Below, in pieces: positions 1 through 12,961 of a DNA stretch of 64,000 bases (its first letter is position 1; every line of letters starts with the position of its first letter). The notes beneath the pieces were generated by a model. It did no database searches and was not told the DNA's origin. It saw only the letters and a program-made list of their open reading frames with translations. This DNA is from Brienomyrus brachyistius (taxonomy: Eukaryota > Chordata > Actinopteri > Osteoglossiformes > Mormyridae). Position numbers and translations under genes: made by a program. The DNA lies in the NCBI RefSeq assembly GCF_023856365.1, contig NC_064538.1, positions 15,184,435 through 15,248,434 on the forward strand. The letters are read 5' to 3'.

Positions 1-3000
1 TTGGTAGCTCAGATGCCAACACTCCATTGGTGGGGACTGATACTGTAAATCCTATTAAATTGCAATTTATCTGCCTTTTAACTAATGGTTTTCCACTTTT
101 GCTGATTTCTCTTAGACCAGCCCATCTGTGAGATGGACTGCATCAGTCCTTTCACACTGCAATCACACTCTTACTTGTCATATTTAATCCTTTTCTGCCC
201 ATCTAACCCAGTAGGCACATCTCAGAAAGCTGCTGCAGAAGGCTGATTGCCAGTAGTCTCTTGCCAGCTGATGCATACTAGTTAATTCATGAAGGCACTG
301 AACAAAGCATGCTTAACGCTTTCTATGCCAGGAGAAGCCAAACTTAAAAATGAACATTCTTTCTTTCCTATACTGATCCTTAAATGTGCGTGCTGATATT
401 AACTCATTGCTACATAGTCATTTAAATGCTAATAGGATTGATTATTTTTACAGATGGAAAAGAAGTAAATGGGTTAAGCATAATGGAAATACTTTATTTT
501 TCTATTTCTTTCACAAGCCGCAGTTTAGCCACACCAACTTTAAAAAGGGACCAGAAGCAGGTGGAAGGCTGCTCTCTTTCGGAACCCTGTGTTATTAAGT
601 CATTCCTGACTCATCACTTTTACAACACTCCAAATCCGTAAAGTATATTGCAGTAATTTGTCTCTCTGCATTATTCCCTCCCAATACTCGCCTCTCCACT
701 CCCTCACTCTTTAAAGCCCCCCCCACACACACACACACACACACGCCCTAGTAGCAGTGGCTAGGAGGTGGGATTACTGTTTTAACCCATTCCTCACCTT
801 TTCCTTCACAGGTGTGTCAGATATGCCGATAACTGGGGGTCATTTGGTGGAGTCTGTCTCCCAGCCAGGGCTGGATGATATCTCATCCTGACAGGCAGCA
901 CTCAGTGGCAGTCACCCAGCAGGCTGCGCCTCCCTCGGGGCATTGATGCTCACCCCATGAGGGGAAAAGGATACGTTTAACTGACAAGCAGGGCGTCACG
1001 GGTCCTGTACTCTGGCTGCGCACACAATACCATGACCCTCGTGTTAAAACTCCTTTTTAAAAACTTTTTCTCTGTTTTAGTGTTAAACAGCAAAGTATGA
1101 GCTGCTTCAGGTGTCTGGAATGTTTAAGCAATGAAAGTGGAGACATTGAGCTTTATTCTGCTCCACTACATGGGTTTGGGGATCTGCACGAGGGTACAAA
1201 TCTGCAGATTTGTAAGATTGCTGGTGTACGACCAGGCAGATCATATACCGTATCCCACTACCACTCTTCTATGTTTAAGGCAGCTGCCTGAAATTTCTAA
1301 CTCTGTTTTAATTTTTTTTTATGTTGGGGAACTACATTAGATGAAAGGAAATAGTTAAATGGAACTAATTTAAATAAATAATCAAACAAAAGCCTGACTG
1401 TGGGCAGTGACGCATTTATTCAGCGTGGTCATGAGGTGAGCCACACCCCCATTGAAACAGCGAGAATAAATCAAGGCATTCTGGGATTTGGCCGGCATAG
1501 ATGACAGAACAATCTGGCTCCACGCTAGAACTAAGCAGAACATTTGGACCTGCCTTGACACATCTCCAGGTAATCTGTCAAGTGCCCCCCCCCCCCCGCC
1601 CCCACCACCGTCTAAAGACCTTGTAATCCAATCGGCAGTCACATTCCATTGACAAGCAATCAATCCTGCAAGTCCACAAACACCCCTTCCTCTCAAGCTG
1701 AGACGGCCATTTATTGCACCCCCCCCACCCCGCTGCCAAGTCCTTCTTTGCTCCGCGTTTAATGAGCGCAGACACCAGTAGCTGGGAACGAGACACACAA
1801 AAGCTCTCTCTGTTTGCCCATACAGACACAGGTCAGCACTCCAGTGCTGCGTCTCAGTAGAGGGTCCAACACAAGGCAGGTCCAAAATCATTATCGGCAC
1901 ATTAAGAAGGACATACCTGCAATTCTTTCCTCTAAAGCACGGATAATGAATGACTTTCCATAGCAGGAGTGTGTGCCCTGACACACACACACATAAAGGT
2001 CCCTGCACGTTCTAGCCTCTGCAAGGCCTCTCTGGAAGGGAGACGATCCTGATGGATACAGCAGGTGGCGGAAAGTCCGTGACAATAACAGATATGGGGA
2101 CTTAATTCTCTGTTCCACAAAGTCCCCTAAAGAGACAGCACCGCTAATTGTAATAACACTCCAGATTGAAATGGCTGCCATCGAGATCAGACGCTCTTTA
2201 CGTAACCCCCCCATCGTCATTGCTAACCCCCGCTCAGCCATCTCCCTTTACATCAGCATTCATTGCCCTGTCACAACTACCACATCATTCCTCACAGTTT
2301 TAGAGTTTATAACCTTGGGCAGATCTTTTAGGCTAAGAACTGAAATGCATAACAGTAATATGATTCTTGGGCAAAAACAATGAAAGTGAAGTTAACATTC
2401 CGGGGACAAAATTAAGCATAGCCATAAATTATATAGCAGAAAAATACATCAATACTTCTTACAACTGTCGCTTATAAAATATACAGTCCTCACATCATCC
2501 GAGAAAGAGCCGTACACACATGTGGAACACAGCAAAGGGTTCACATCCAAACAGTATATGTTACCCCTCATAGCCACTGGGAAATTGACTACACTAAGCA
2601 CTCAGCCACTCAAACTACTGTGTGGGGGTTTTGTCTTCAGGGAGGAAAAAAAATGAATTAGAAATGAACATAGTTGCTCCTGGGAGTGATGCAATTAACA
2701 GGCTTTTCGGGATAAGCTCCCCCCATCCGCTGAAAGCCATCTCCATACTGGGCTCGATGCATTATGCAAAGTGCCGGTCCCAAGCGCTGCCTCATTGGCC
2801 TTGGCAGGGAGTTACAAAGCTGGGGGCGGACCTGAAGGAAGCATGGGGCTGACTGCCAGTGGCGGGGGGGGGGAAGGACCACCACAGACATCCAGAGCAT
2901 CTGGAGAGCAGTGATGGGCTAGTGCCAATAAAAGCCAGGATATGCTAATGAACGGCGCCGCCCCAGTGCTCCTGAACCGTTTCAGGAATAGAGGGGTATG

Positions 3001-3166
3001 TTTATGCGCTGGGATGACCGGGGAGTGGGGGGGCCAGTTCGGTGATTTAACTCAGACCTGTCTGCTTGTCCTGTAATGCACCTCAGTAGCGGCAGTGCAT
3101 CTGCAGGTAGCACATTAAACATGTGGTTTAATTTCTCTCTGATGTGCACATGCTACTGACAAACTA
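1..3166. other. Non-coding stretch, no gene recognised
   Basis: I see no exon I can support here. The stretch holds a (CA)n run near 724-744, C-rich homopolymers near 1587-1597 and 1720-1730, a short (CA)n at 1981-1993 and a G run near 2863-2871. The minus frame at 1382-2008 stays open for 208 codons, but it runs through the C and CA tracts, has no recognisable domain and no convincing splice borders, so I treat it as chance. Confidence 0.6.
724..744. repeat. (CA)n microsatellite
   Basis: An uninterrupted alternation of C and A follows a C8 run. It is a simple dinucleotide repeat typical of fish DNA. Confidence 0.95.
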
Positions 3167-3319
3167 CAGGCAGTCACCGGGATACAAATGAGATCTGTTA
3201 CCTAAGTCTGTCTCTAAGTTGAATTTGTAGGTAAGTCAGAATATAATAATAATGCAGGATTTATGGCAGTCTGTTCGTAAGTACCAATTGTCGGTAAGTC
3301 GTAACCCAGGGACCGCCTG
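3167..3319. mobile_element. Short MITE with about 22-bp terminal inverted repeats
   Basis: The left end reads CAGGCAGTCACCGGGATAC. The reverse complement of the right end reads CAGGCGGTCCCTGGGTTAC, so the two ends match at most positions as terminal inverted repeats. The interior repeats the words 'gtaagt' and 'gtaggtaagt' and has no ORF. The length of 153 bp fits a non-autonomous DNA transposon. I could not identify a clean target-site duplication, so the superfamily is open. Confidence 0.6.
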
Positions 3320-3891
3320 TTCCACAGTGGCTCACTGCACAAGATCTCAGGCTCATAATATGCACTCAGACTCTTTTAGAACATGGAGAGAACCTCCGAA
3401 GCAGGACAACAACGGCTAGAGGCTACATCTGTACCAGTGCCTGCTGTATTCAGGCAACTATCCTCCACGCCCTGAGGCCACGTTGATACATGCCTGGTGT
3501 ATGGCAGCATGGGGACTTGAGCCTGCAAGCATGCTGATTTGTGATAAATGCATGACAGCCTCATGTTCAAATCCACAACCCTGTCCGTCAGGTCAGCTGG
3601 TTACTAACATGGCCTAACAGAAAAAAAGCTGACAATAATGTCAAGGCATGTCTCGTTATCTCGGACGCACACAGAGAAGAAGCAAAATCCCTTCCTGCTA
3701 GAATTTTGCCTTTAGGGATGGGGGCCAGGGGGGCCAGGGGGCAGGGGGACATTGTTTTCTGCCATTGCACTGAAAGACCTCAGCAATTTCATTTCCATTC
3801 TGGCATCCAGCACCCAGTCCAAAGTAAGAAAGCCCCCTCCTTCCACCACCAACTTGTGCAGCCCTGAGGTAGCGGTATGACCAGGGACAGA

Positions 3892-4114
3892 TTATGGGTT
3901 GTGTGGGCCCCTGGGCAAAACGTTTGCCTTCCCTATAGGGTCAGGGGCCCTTGTAGGCAGAGGATCAAAGAATGTAGGCCCTCTAAAATAGACAAACGAA
4001 AATACATTGTTGATAAGCGTTGCAAATTGTTTTGGGCTAGGGGCCCTACAGGCCCCTGCACCCCAAGGGCCCCTGGGCAGCGGCCCCGCTGGCCCGGTTC
4101 GTAATCCGTCCCTG
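3892..4114. mobile_element. hAT-like MITE
   Basis: The left end begins CAGGGACAGATTATGGGTTG and the reverse complement of the right end begins CAGGGACGGATTACGAACCG, giving clear terminal inverted repeats starting CAGGG as in many hAT elements. The interior is rich in GGGCCCCTGGGCA-type words on both sides and has no transposase. The flanking octamers, ggtatgac and ggtaagca, agree at five of eight positions, which fits a decayed 8-bp target duplication. Open frames crossing it are by-products of its GC-rich arms. Confidence 0.7.
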
Positions 4115-4682
4115 GGTAAGCAAACCCAGCGGCCCCCAGGAGTTCCAAATCAATGCGCAATTACAGAGCTGGCCCTGCGCCCCCTCATGCTGCCCTGATG
4201 GACAGCAAGGAGCGCGCCGAAGATGGAGAAAAGTAAATCAAGTTCTGAATGCATCCGAGACGAGCACAGGAGCAGTCATGGTGCAGATTCAGCCTGCCAG
4301 AGGTACCTCCTATGCTCTCTCACCGCTTTTCAGGATTATAAATCTATGCCACTATAATCCACAGTTGTCAGGGAGGTTTATCACCCTGCTTTACATCAAA
4401 AAGGCTCCCATTCAAAGTGTGTAAAATCAGGTAGGCTACTTATGAAGATGGTGGAGGCTTTCAACAAGACTGCATTTATTTCTACCTCCTGTTTTCTTCT
4501 CCGTGGTCTAATTGCAAATTTTTTTTAAATGGGTTTTATTCCTGACAAAACTGAAATTGAAGTTAATGTGGGCTGGTGTGGCAAAACGTCCATGTGAATC
4601 ATTAGATTTTAGGTTTAAGTGAGATGTTAGCATATAATCATGGCCGTGTAACCTGCATGAACGCCATTAGCAGGTGAGGCCA

Positions 4683-4742
4683 TCACAATCACCATCACTC
4701 AGAATGCACACCTCACAATCACCATCACTCAGAATGCACACC
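4683..4742. repeat. 30-bp tandem duplication
   Basis: Two exact copies of a 30-bp unit beginning tcacaatcaccatcactcag lie head to tail. A CA-rich tract follows at about 4740-4770. Confidence 0.85.
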
Positions 4743-5460
4743 CACGCACCCACACATGCCCACACACACATGGATATGGGGCTGTCACCTGTGCTTTCGT
4801 CCTTGTTCAATTTAATCCACGGTGGCTACTCATAACAAAGGCAATGGAGCTCTTGAGATACATCAGGTAGGCTCTTCTCTGAAGCAGCCTTTACCAGGCT
4901 AGTGAAAAGCAATGGAAGATGGAGACCCTTTCTGGCTACACCAGCTCCAGGTGCTGACCCACACTTACTGCTTACTGTACACTCATGCCACTCGACATGC
5001 TTTTCCGACCAAAAGCCTTTATGTTCAGTGGTATAATACGTACCCTGTGTGTTAGAATCTTGTGTGTTCCCTTCACCTTTCAAGTTTCTTCAGTCACATT
5101 TTCATGACGACGCCTGTTTATTACAAGACCAAAAATTCTGCTTCTCGTCTCTCGCTCTCCTTCCTTCTTCTTCCCCCATCCGGCAACTGAATAGTCAATA
5201 TTTTAGACCTGTACTGTGCTGGTTGTGCTAAATATTTCCCAGAACACATGCAATTTTAGTAACTTGGACAGGCCCATGTTCACGGTTACTCAGAGAAGCA
5301 TTCCTGAGCTTCCTCCTAATGGCCATGTAACCTGCGTTTTGTGTGGGTGCTCTTAGAGAAAACTTGATGGAATGGAGAGATATGACCCATGGGACAGGGA
5401 CATGCCACAGTGAAAAGCACTATTATGAAAAAGATATTTTTCCGGATTCAGCAGGAGCAC

Positions 5461-5494
5461 AGTATAGTATAGTATAGTATAGTATAGTATAGTA
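5461..5494. repeat. (AGTAT)n pentanucleotide microsatellite
   Basis: About seven copies of AGTAT run without interruption. They are followed at once by agactatactg, which is partly complementary to the array and could fold back on it. Confidence 0.95.
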
Positions 5495-6066
5495 GACTAT
5501 ACTGTTTGACATTGCATAAATAATAAATCTATGAATAAATATACTTTATGCTGTTTCTAAACATCTATATCTAAGGTAACCTAATCTTGCAGAGAACAGT
5601 ACTACTGTAAACTGTCTTTTTCTATACCATACATCATAGCAAATTTTTTACTCAATGAACGTGGGTTGACTTGTCTGAAAAGGCCCATCACACATCGTTA
5701 ATACATTTGCATCGTGGCACCTAGTTTGCTCAGTCTGCATGTACAGGAAGACAGTGTAGCGGCAGCAGCAATAAACAAACCGCTCACACCAAGTGGCAGG
5801 AACAGAGCCATTCGGCTTCCCTCACCTCTGCGCTTATTCCCACGGTCCTCAGCAGCCTGCCCGGATCTTGCTGCCAGGTGCCATTGTAGTTCCCAAGGAG
5901 GGCCGCTTAAGGACGCCAATGCTGCTCCCTCCACGGGACGTGTGATGAGCACCACCGCTGAGGAGCAGAAGCAGCGGATCTTCCCACACACGTGTGACTC
6001 CTCGTCTCCTTAACTGTCACGTTCCACTGGAAGGTCTCCACTTTGAGTCCTTTACTCAAGACTTAC

Positions 6067-6335
6067 GGGTCATTGAAAGAGCAGATTCAGAGCTTGCAGA
6101 GGCAGCTTTTCACACCGCCGTGCTCTGCCTCACTCACTCGCTCGCTCTCTCTGCACTGTGCCCCTGTCCTCTCTCACTCAGTCGGGGCCCCTCCCTCCTC
6201 CTCAGCAACAGCAGCAGCATAAACGGGTGGAGACTGTCCAAAGGTGAAATCTCCTTCACTTTCCCTTCCCTCCTCCCTTTCTCTACTCCAGATGTTTTTG
6301 CTGTATTGTTCTGGATGATCGGCACTAAATCCTAA
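6067..6335 (-). other. GC-rich block, possible non-coding first exon on the minus strand
   Basis: Read on the minus strand, the block is richer in G and C than its surroundings, contains CTG and GAGC repeats, and ends with a good donor-like sequence, GACCC|GTAAGTCTTG, at 6067/6066. This resembles a 5' UTR exon and promoter of a gene running leftward, but no coding sequence, TATA box or partner exon is visible. It may equally be an ordinary GC-rich patch. Confidence 0.2.
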
Positions 6336-6524
6336 GACGCGTCGTCCTAAATCACCACACATCGCTGAAGCTGTGTTGGTGGGTACATCGTTATTAATGG
6401 TTCTTATTTCAGAGGCATAAATCTGCAGTAACAATTTAGGAGCTTAGGTGTACAGACAGGTAGACCTAAGGTCAATGTAGAAAATCATCCTAAGGTGTGG
6501 GGCTTGAAGGACCAAGGTGCCCCT

Positions 6525-6795
6525 AAACTCCATCCATTTTCTATACCTCTTCTGTCCCATTCATGGTCGCAGGTGTCTGGAGCATGTCCTGGAAGCTAGT
6601 GTGCAAGACTGGGAATAACCCACGATGGGGCATCAACACCTACAGATATTTTCATAACTCCAGTTACCCTCAGCAAGCTTTTGGACTGTGGGAGGAAACC
6701 ACAATCCCCAGACAAAACCCCACGATCACACGGGGAGAACTTGCAAACTCCATAAACATGTCTCCATGTCTGGGTGTCAGGTAATGGTTTCCCCA
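6525..6795 (-). mobile_element. Degenerate (GGAT)-tailed SINE, reverse orientation
   Basis: The segment starts with ccatccattttctatacc and later contains ggactgtgggaggaaacc and cacggggagaacttgcaaac. These are reverse complements of the tail, middle and 'gtttgcatgttctcc' parts of the SINE family seen at 26.7 and 29.5 kb. It is older and more diverged than those copies. The 73-residue plus-strand open frame over it is a shadow of the repeat. Confidence 0.65.
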
Positions 6796-6814
6796 ACCAC
6801 CCCCCCCACCCCAC

Positions 6815-6867
6815 CCCACACACACTCACACACACACACACACACACACTCACACACACACACACCT
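6815..6867. repeat. (CA)n microsatellite with interruptions
   Basis: CA dinucleotides are interrupted twice by CT. The array abuts a C-rich tract at 6798-6816 and lies at the promoter-side end of the degenerate SINE. Confidence 0.9.
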
Positions 6868-8315
6868 CACAGTCTGGAAATAGAGTTTGATAAGAGTTTG
6901 ATAAGGATGATAAGGTTTGTGCCACACAGTCGCCCCCTCCTGACAGAGGTCAGCATTACCGTCAAACGTCTCTCTTGTTGTATAATTCCTCATTTCCCTG
7001 GGTGTGAGATTGGGTGGCCTTCTGGAGTGACAGGCTCTGCTCAGTATTCAAGAACTCCTCATACAGTCCTGCTATCTTCACTTCACCCTTTCTTAGCATA
7101 TCCCACTCTCAGGCTTTTTTCATATCTACTGCACTCCAGTCAGAGGCTTACGCAAGCAGTTCTCTTTGTTGACTGTCACCAACAGCCACGTGACGCCCAT
7201 CGCCGAGCCCCAAGGAGACGGACGCCAGGTTGTCGGGGCCTGCATGTCCGCAGCTGATAGCATTGGGCTGCATCGCTGCCTGCATCCAAATGACCTCTAT
7301 TCGGCCGCTTTTCATTTTCAACCGAATCAGCTTATCGAGTGGCAGCTAAGCACCATCTCAATGTTTTACAGTATTCCAGCAGTTCAACCTTTGAATTCTG
7401 CTTTCAGTATTCCTGAAGCAGTTAAATGGTCAAAGTTTCACCAGATGTCTTTTTAACCCTTTCATATCCGGCATCTCAGATCTCCACGAAAAGATTTGGG
7501 TTCATTCTGTTACGGGTGCTGGCTGAGTACTTGGATGAGAGAACCTGGACTTAAGGTACTAGTGGCGGAAAGGTTCAAATTTCAAATCCTAGGCTGCTAC
7601 AAAACGAATTTGCTGTATCCATGGAAATAACTATATAAAATATGTGATAAGATGTGTTACATGTCTTAGTAAACAGAATAAAAATGCAACAAAATAAAAT
7701 ACCATGCTATACAGAGAACACTGAACAAAGGCATTTTCTGTGCCAAGAGCCGATAGCAATATTTTTATGAAACATTACAGAAGGAAGTTCTGTTTTAATG
7801 CACAACACACTTAACTAGAGGAACCAGTACTGCATGGATGCAGATAACTTCTTCCAAGACCATTCATTACTGACAGACCTTCTCATTAGGGACTGTGGTT
7901 TCCTGGATCATCCTTTGAAGAAGAACTGCCAAATCAGAAAGCTCCTGCCCTTAGGTCAAGCCTCACCCTAAGGCTTCATCTCCACGCCCTGTTCATGTTC
8001 CTTTTTTATTCTTTGTGTCTTCTGTCCGCCCGCCTCTTAACTGTGACCTACTGGGTTTGACATGCTGTGAGGGGGAGGCAGGAAGTCACAGCCCTGTCAC
8101 CTCGAGGGACGCCACTTCGGCCACAGGCACGTTCAACAAGCCCAACCCCGAAGTGTACGCATGTTCCAGCCATTATGTGGGACGCCACACTCGTTATAAT
8201 TGGAGATGGCCATCACAGAGCCGCTGAACTCTAAAGATGCTTTACGCAGGTTGTCTCCACCGTCAAAAGCGTGAATGAATGAACAACATTCTTAGAGCAA
8301 AAGGATAATACCCAC

Positions 8316-8515
8316 CATTCTCTCCACGTCCTTGTGTCAATGGGGAGCACCGGGGGCAGCTCGTCCTTTATGTCCAGCACATAATTGGGGAGAAAGGGTC
8401 GCCCATGGTAAGGCAGTGAATACTGAGAAGGGAGGAACACTTCCTCTGCACGAGGGAGGGAGGACAATCCTCCACTGAATAGTCCCCGGAGCATAGGGCC
8501 ACGGGCCCCTCCCAT
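8316..8515 (-). CDS. Candidate exon of unknown gene, low confidence
   Basis: I do not recognise this sequence. On the minus strand a frame without stops begins with ATG at 8515, directly after an acceptor-like ...cctttacattaag. It encodes a Pro/Leu-rich peptide containing LPSQYSLPYHGRPFLPNY and DELPPVLPIDTRTWRE. It then reaches a donor-like ATG|GTGGGT at 8316/8315; the frame past that point is unconvincing. The composition looks more protein-like than other ORFs nearby. No neighbouring exon could be paired with it, so it may be a chance frame or a relict exon. Confidence 0.22.
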
Positions 8516-11500
8516 CTTAATGTAAAGGCCATGGGACAGGCATTGAAAAGGTAGCTTTCTGCACCATCACTCCCCAGCTGAGCAGGGTGTCGAACCCGGA
8601 TGTTTCCTCAAAGCTCCCAACCCCACCCACCACAGTGAGATTTCTGGAGGTTTCTGTTCCACACAATATTTTCCCGGCCTCACGGTGGTCAAAAGAGTCT
8701 GTTCAAAAGACTCTTAAATACTCTATTGTTTTTTTTTCTCTTTCTCAACCACTGTGGACCTTTGAGGAAACTCACACACAAAATCATAAAAAAAAAAAAA
8801 AATCCGGAAGAAGATCAGAAGTCACCATGGTCCACAAAGCCGCCGCACAATATGTAGGGTGCTTCGCACTTTTGGATGAATGAACACAGCATGGCAGAAA
8901 CGCTGCTCAGTGGACGGGCAGCAGCACGGATTGGGCTGCTCAGGGTCTTGCCCTCCCACTGAGAAGTTAACTACTCAGCCCACAGCGAAACCGCTCCACA
9001 GCCACCCGCCAGACGCTGGGCCATTGTACTCCCTGTTAGCGGTATACAGGCACGCTCTGGGACCTGGGGCTGCGAAGGCCGCCATGTCTGCGCGCTGGGC
9101 GCCTGACGGCACTGCTGGGAGAGAGGGGCTGCTGAACGAGGGCAACAGCAGCAGGGGGGGCTTTGTCAACATTGTGTTTTGTCAGATGCTAAACACTTGC
9201 TAGCACTCCACCCTCCAGCAGAAGCACGGGGGGTTCTGGGGTGTTGCTGTGTTTATTTGCGTGTGTGTGGGTGGCCATACTCATCTGTCACTTGGTGTTA
9301 ATTAGTGTCTGTTGTTGAGTCCCTCAGCATATGTAAATGAGTATTAGTTATTGCAGGTAGCAGAACACAGTGATACGTGTGAATGTAAAACACAAGACAT
9401 ATAAACACAAACTGCATTTTTCAAAGGGTTCGATATGAAAATGGGCTCCAGTCAAGCTATTGAAAACTATTGTATTTTATATATATATTTTTAATAAGTT
9501 ATACTTCACTGGATAATGACATCCATCCATCCATCCATCCATCCATCCATCTTCATTCTGTATCTCCTGGTGGTACCTGCACACTAAACAGGTCAGGCCC
9601 AGGGGATGTCCGGGTACTTCCAAGCCTACTGGCAGATATCATCCCTGCAGTCTTCCCTGTGACCTCTGTTGACCCGGTGGTGTCCTTATGTGATGCCCTA
9701 AACAGCCCAGCTGTTTCCTCTCCATCTGCCTGAGCAGTGGCGATATTTCAGGTTCCCTTCAGTTCCTCTCACTCCTCAGCCAGAGTCCTGGCACCCTGTG
9801 TGTATAATAACACATATACTGGTACTCTTAACCTTTTTCTGAACCTATGACATATTTTAAAAAACAGAGAGGGGAAGACCAGACTTACCTGCTGTTCTCT
9901 CACTTTATTTTGACAAGAATGTTTCCTTAAAACTAAGAGTACAGGTACTGACAGAAATGTCAAATTCCGCCTGTTTGTACATTTTAAACAGTGTAGCTTC
10001 TGACAGAGTTAATGAACCATACATTGCATAGTTAACCTAATATGATTAGTGCACTTAGATGCACAGTCGCTACTCCAGATCGGTGAATTTGACATTCACG
10101 GTCTTGGTCATTTGCCAGTTGGCCGTGAACATTTGAACGGGAATATTTTTGGAGCATGCTGAAAGATCGCAGAAACTCGCAGACGACACGTAAGCCAAAA
10201 ACAATACTGAAAATGATTTGGATCACATAAAATCATATAATATATAAATAATAGTGATACATAATATTTCTTAGTGTAAGTGCATTTTATATCTCTAATG
10301 TTAAAGGTCTTGGCTTGGGAACACTGCACATCTTTGTCTCGATAACCAGCTTCACTTACAGCTGTCTTAGTGACCATTTAATCTCCTGTTTCTTCATTAA
10401 CTTTTAAACTTTTCAGTGCCATTAATTTAGCATTTTTGATAATGGGTCCAAAAGGTAGTGCCCCCAGTGCATACAGCGGTTACTTTATACATATGGGAGC
10501 ACGATTTAAAGGCTTGTATATTATGTAAAAATGTCTAAATTGGAAATGACAAAGTAATTTGACACGAAACTGTACGGCACAGTACTGTGTTTAGAAACAC
10601 GAATAAATAATGAATAAACTTCTCATATTACTGTTCAGGGTAACAGACCATTATGGGATGAAGATAGGGGAGCCCAAGCATTATTAGAGAATCTGAGGAG
10701 ATTTGCTGTTATACTCTGAATATACACATAATGTAACCCCAGTCAAATTCTCATTCCACATGTAAGGACCTTCGAAATGGACTTTTGCCTGGGAGATATT
10801 TTCTATATGGGAGATATTCTGAGCAGCCTCACTTTTAACTCAAATGGGTCAGTGCAAAAACCAAGAAATGAAGCACTTCCTCGCTGTGTTTTGTATTTTA
10901 AGTTTGTTTTTTTGTTCTTTTATCTTTTTCTCCCTCTTGTCTGTGCATCCCAGAGCTCGTACCACTTCTTGTACAGTCTGTTCCCCTGGGAAAAAGAAAC
11001 ATGAATTTGTGGCTCCGGGTGTCCCTGGAAATCGCTGGTCCTCAAGCGTTTGGGGTCTTGGACCGAGCAGCACTGGGAGCTGCTGGGCTGTGGGTGTGTG
11101 CTGATGAGGATCGTGACTTAGCACCATGTTATGCTTCTACATGCCAGACTTAATCCCTCCTGTAGCCATATTGACTTTAAAGCCAGTCACATTGTATTGC
11201 CTTCGCATCAAAAGCCCTTTTAGCTTTCAGCTGCTTTACCAGAAGAGCAGCTGCCCCCAAAGGCAGTGGCACGGTCAACTGCTCTTTCCTGCCCCCCCTC
11301 CCCCGCAAGGGTGCACACCCTGGATGCCTGTCCTAAGTCGGATGACCTGTCAGACTCCACTGTCAAATGGGACGAACATGCCACAATCTCTTTACCGTCT
11401 GGCCTCAGGGGTGATGACAGGATGTGAAGAATAAGTGGAAGAATAAGATCCCCTGTTAGACAGATAAAGCCAGGCTGTGTTTCCAGGGATGTTCACTGTG

Positions 11501-11536
11501 GCCACTTTTGACACACGTGGACCTCAACAGTACTGA
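8516..11536. other. Non-coding stretch, no gene recognised
   Basis: Apart from the (CATC)n run and an A-rich tract near 8789-8803, this stretch is AT-rich DNA with only short open frames. I see no recognisable exon or RNA gene. Confidence 0.6.
9520..9551. repeat. (CATC)n microsatellite
   Basis: Eight copies of the tetranucleotide CATC. In this genome such runs usually mark the tail of a retroposed SINE or LINE in reverse orientation, but the sequence next to it is too diverged to assign. Confidence 0.9.
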
Positions 11537-11850
11537 GGGTCTCTAATGTGCTCATTTCAACTAGATACCTTCATCTATTCATTTTTCCTAATTTCTAAGA
11601 TCTTCCATTTAAGGGCAACCTTTGTTATGCTCACAAACATTATGGGTCCCTAATGTGCTCATTTCAACTGGATTCCTCCATCTTTTTTTCTTCACTTCTT
11701 TTTTAAGACCCTCCCATAAGGGCCACCTTGGTTACATTCAGGGATATTTGGGGTCCCTAATGCACTCATTTCAACTGGATCCCTCCATCTTTTCATTTTC
11801 CCTTCTTCCTAAGACCTTCCCTTTAAGGACCACCTTGGTTAAACTCAGCC
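11537..11850. repeat. Degenerate 107-bp tandem repeat, about three copies
   Basis: The phrase 'taatgtgctcatttcaact', followed by a short pyrimidine-rich stretch and then 'ttaaggRccaccttggttA'-like text, occurs three times. The anchor 'taatg' sits at 11544, 11651 and 11758, a constant 107-bp spacing. The copies differ by many substitutions, so the array is old. No coding potential is evident. Confidence 0.85.
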
Positions 11851-12961
11851 TTTTTGTCTGAGCTCTTGCATTTAACCTCACAACCCCCCCCCCTCCCCCT
11901 TATCTTTCCAGTTTTTGGTGAAGGAAAAGCTAAGGTCCCCTGGAAAGAATGTTCTCCTTTTTTTCCAGCTGGCTTCTTCTGCGATGGGATTTTGTGTCAT
12001 TCACATGACCCTCTCCGGCTCCATGTAGACTTTGTCCTTTGTAAGAAAATCCTCCTGTGACTGACATGAGGACCTCTTCACCTTACTACTGCTATTGTTC
12101 AGGCTTCCAGTGGAACTTCCAAGTGACCCTCTGGATAGTGGATTTACTCTCTACTGCGTGCGGAATCAACATGCACCTTCGTCCTGCACTCTCTGCCAGT
12201 TAACATTCCATCACCGAAACACCAAATTCAGGAATACCACCCGGAATACCACCAGGAATACCAAACTACCAAAGTTTTGGCAGCCAACATTTCAGAATAA
12301 CAGCAGTATCCATATTCAGGCATCAGGTGAGAGTGGGAGGCATGCTGTTTGCAGTATCATGACATGAGGACCCAACAAGCTTACTGCCACCACAAACAAA
12401 GTGGGGCTTGTTGTCAGCGCCGTGCTCCAGCACCCCCTCCCCCCCCCCTAATTGCCCCTAGCGCATTTGATTACACACGCGGCATGCACAGCGTTTTCTC
12501 TCGTTCTCTTTCCCACCTCCACCACACGCCTGCTGGAAGACTCCACGTTGTGTTGGGATGTGTGTCTGTCACCCAGGCTGACTCTCTTCGCTCTTTTCAA
12601 TGTTGTGGCCCCACTGAGCAACAAATACAATCTCAACAAATACACGACTGTTGTACTACTGTAGCAGATAAGCCCCCCCCCCCTGCCCCCACCACCAGTT
12701 CCCGTACCCCCTCACTTCTCAAGGGAGGCCGTGGGAACCTACGGTGGCTGCATGCTTTTGTGCCCATTCAGTGTTTGTCCTGCTTGCCGCGAGTCAGTTT
12801 TGGCCTTGCTTCTCTGTGCTGAGGATCACGAGACGCAGGAGGACAGGACAATTCTTCTGGAATTCTTCTCATGGTGGCAAAGGACAATTTGCGGACAAAA
12901 TACAGTAAATGTAAACATCCATTGCTGCCGATCACAAACTCCAAGTAACTGTAATGTTTAA

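Noticed and set aside
1382..2008. 208-residue minus-strand ORF
   Set aside because: It crosses C and CA tracts, giving poly-Gly and Cys/Val runs, with no domain or splice support.
5714..6335. Plus-strand ORFs of 99 and 113 residues
   Set aside because: Ser/Pro/Leu-rich low-complexity frames in a GC-rich patch, with no domain, and overlapping in different frames.
6688..7257. 189-residue plus-strand ORF
   Set aside because: It runs through a SINE remnant and a CA microsatellite (His/Thr runs) and shows no protein similarity that I recognise.
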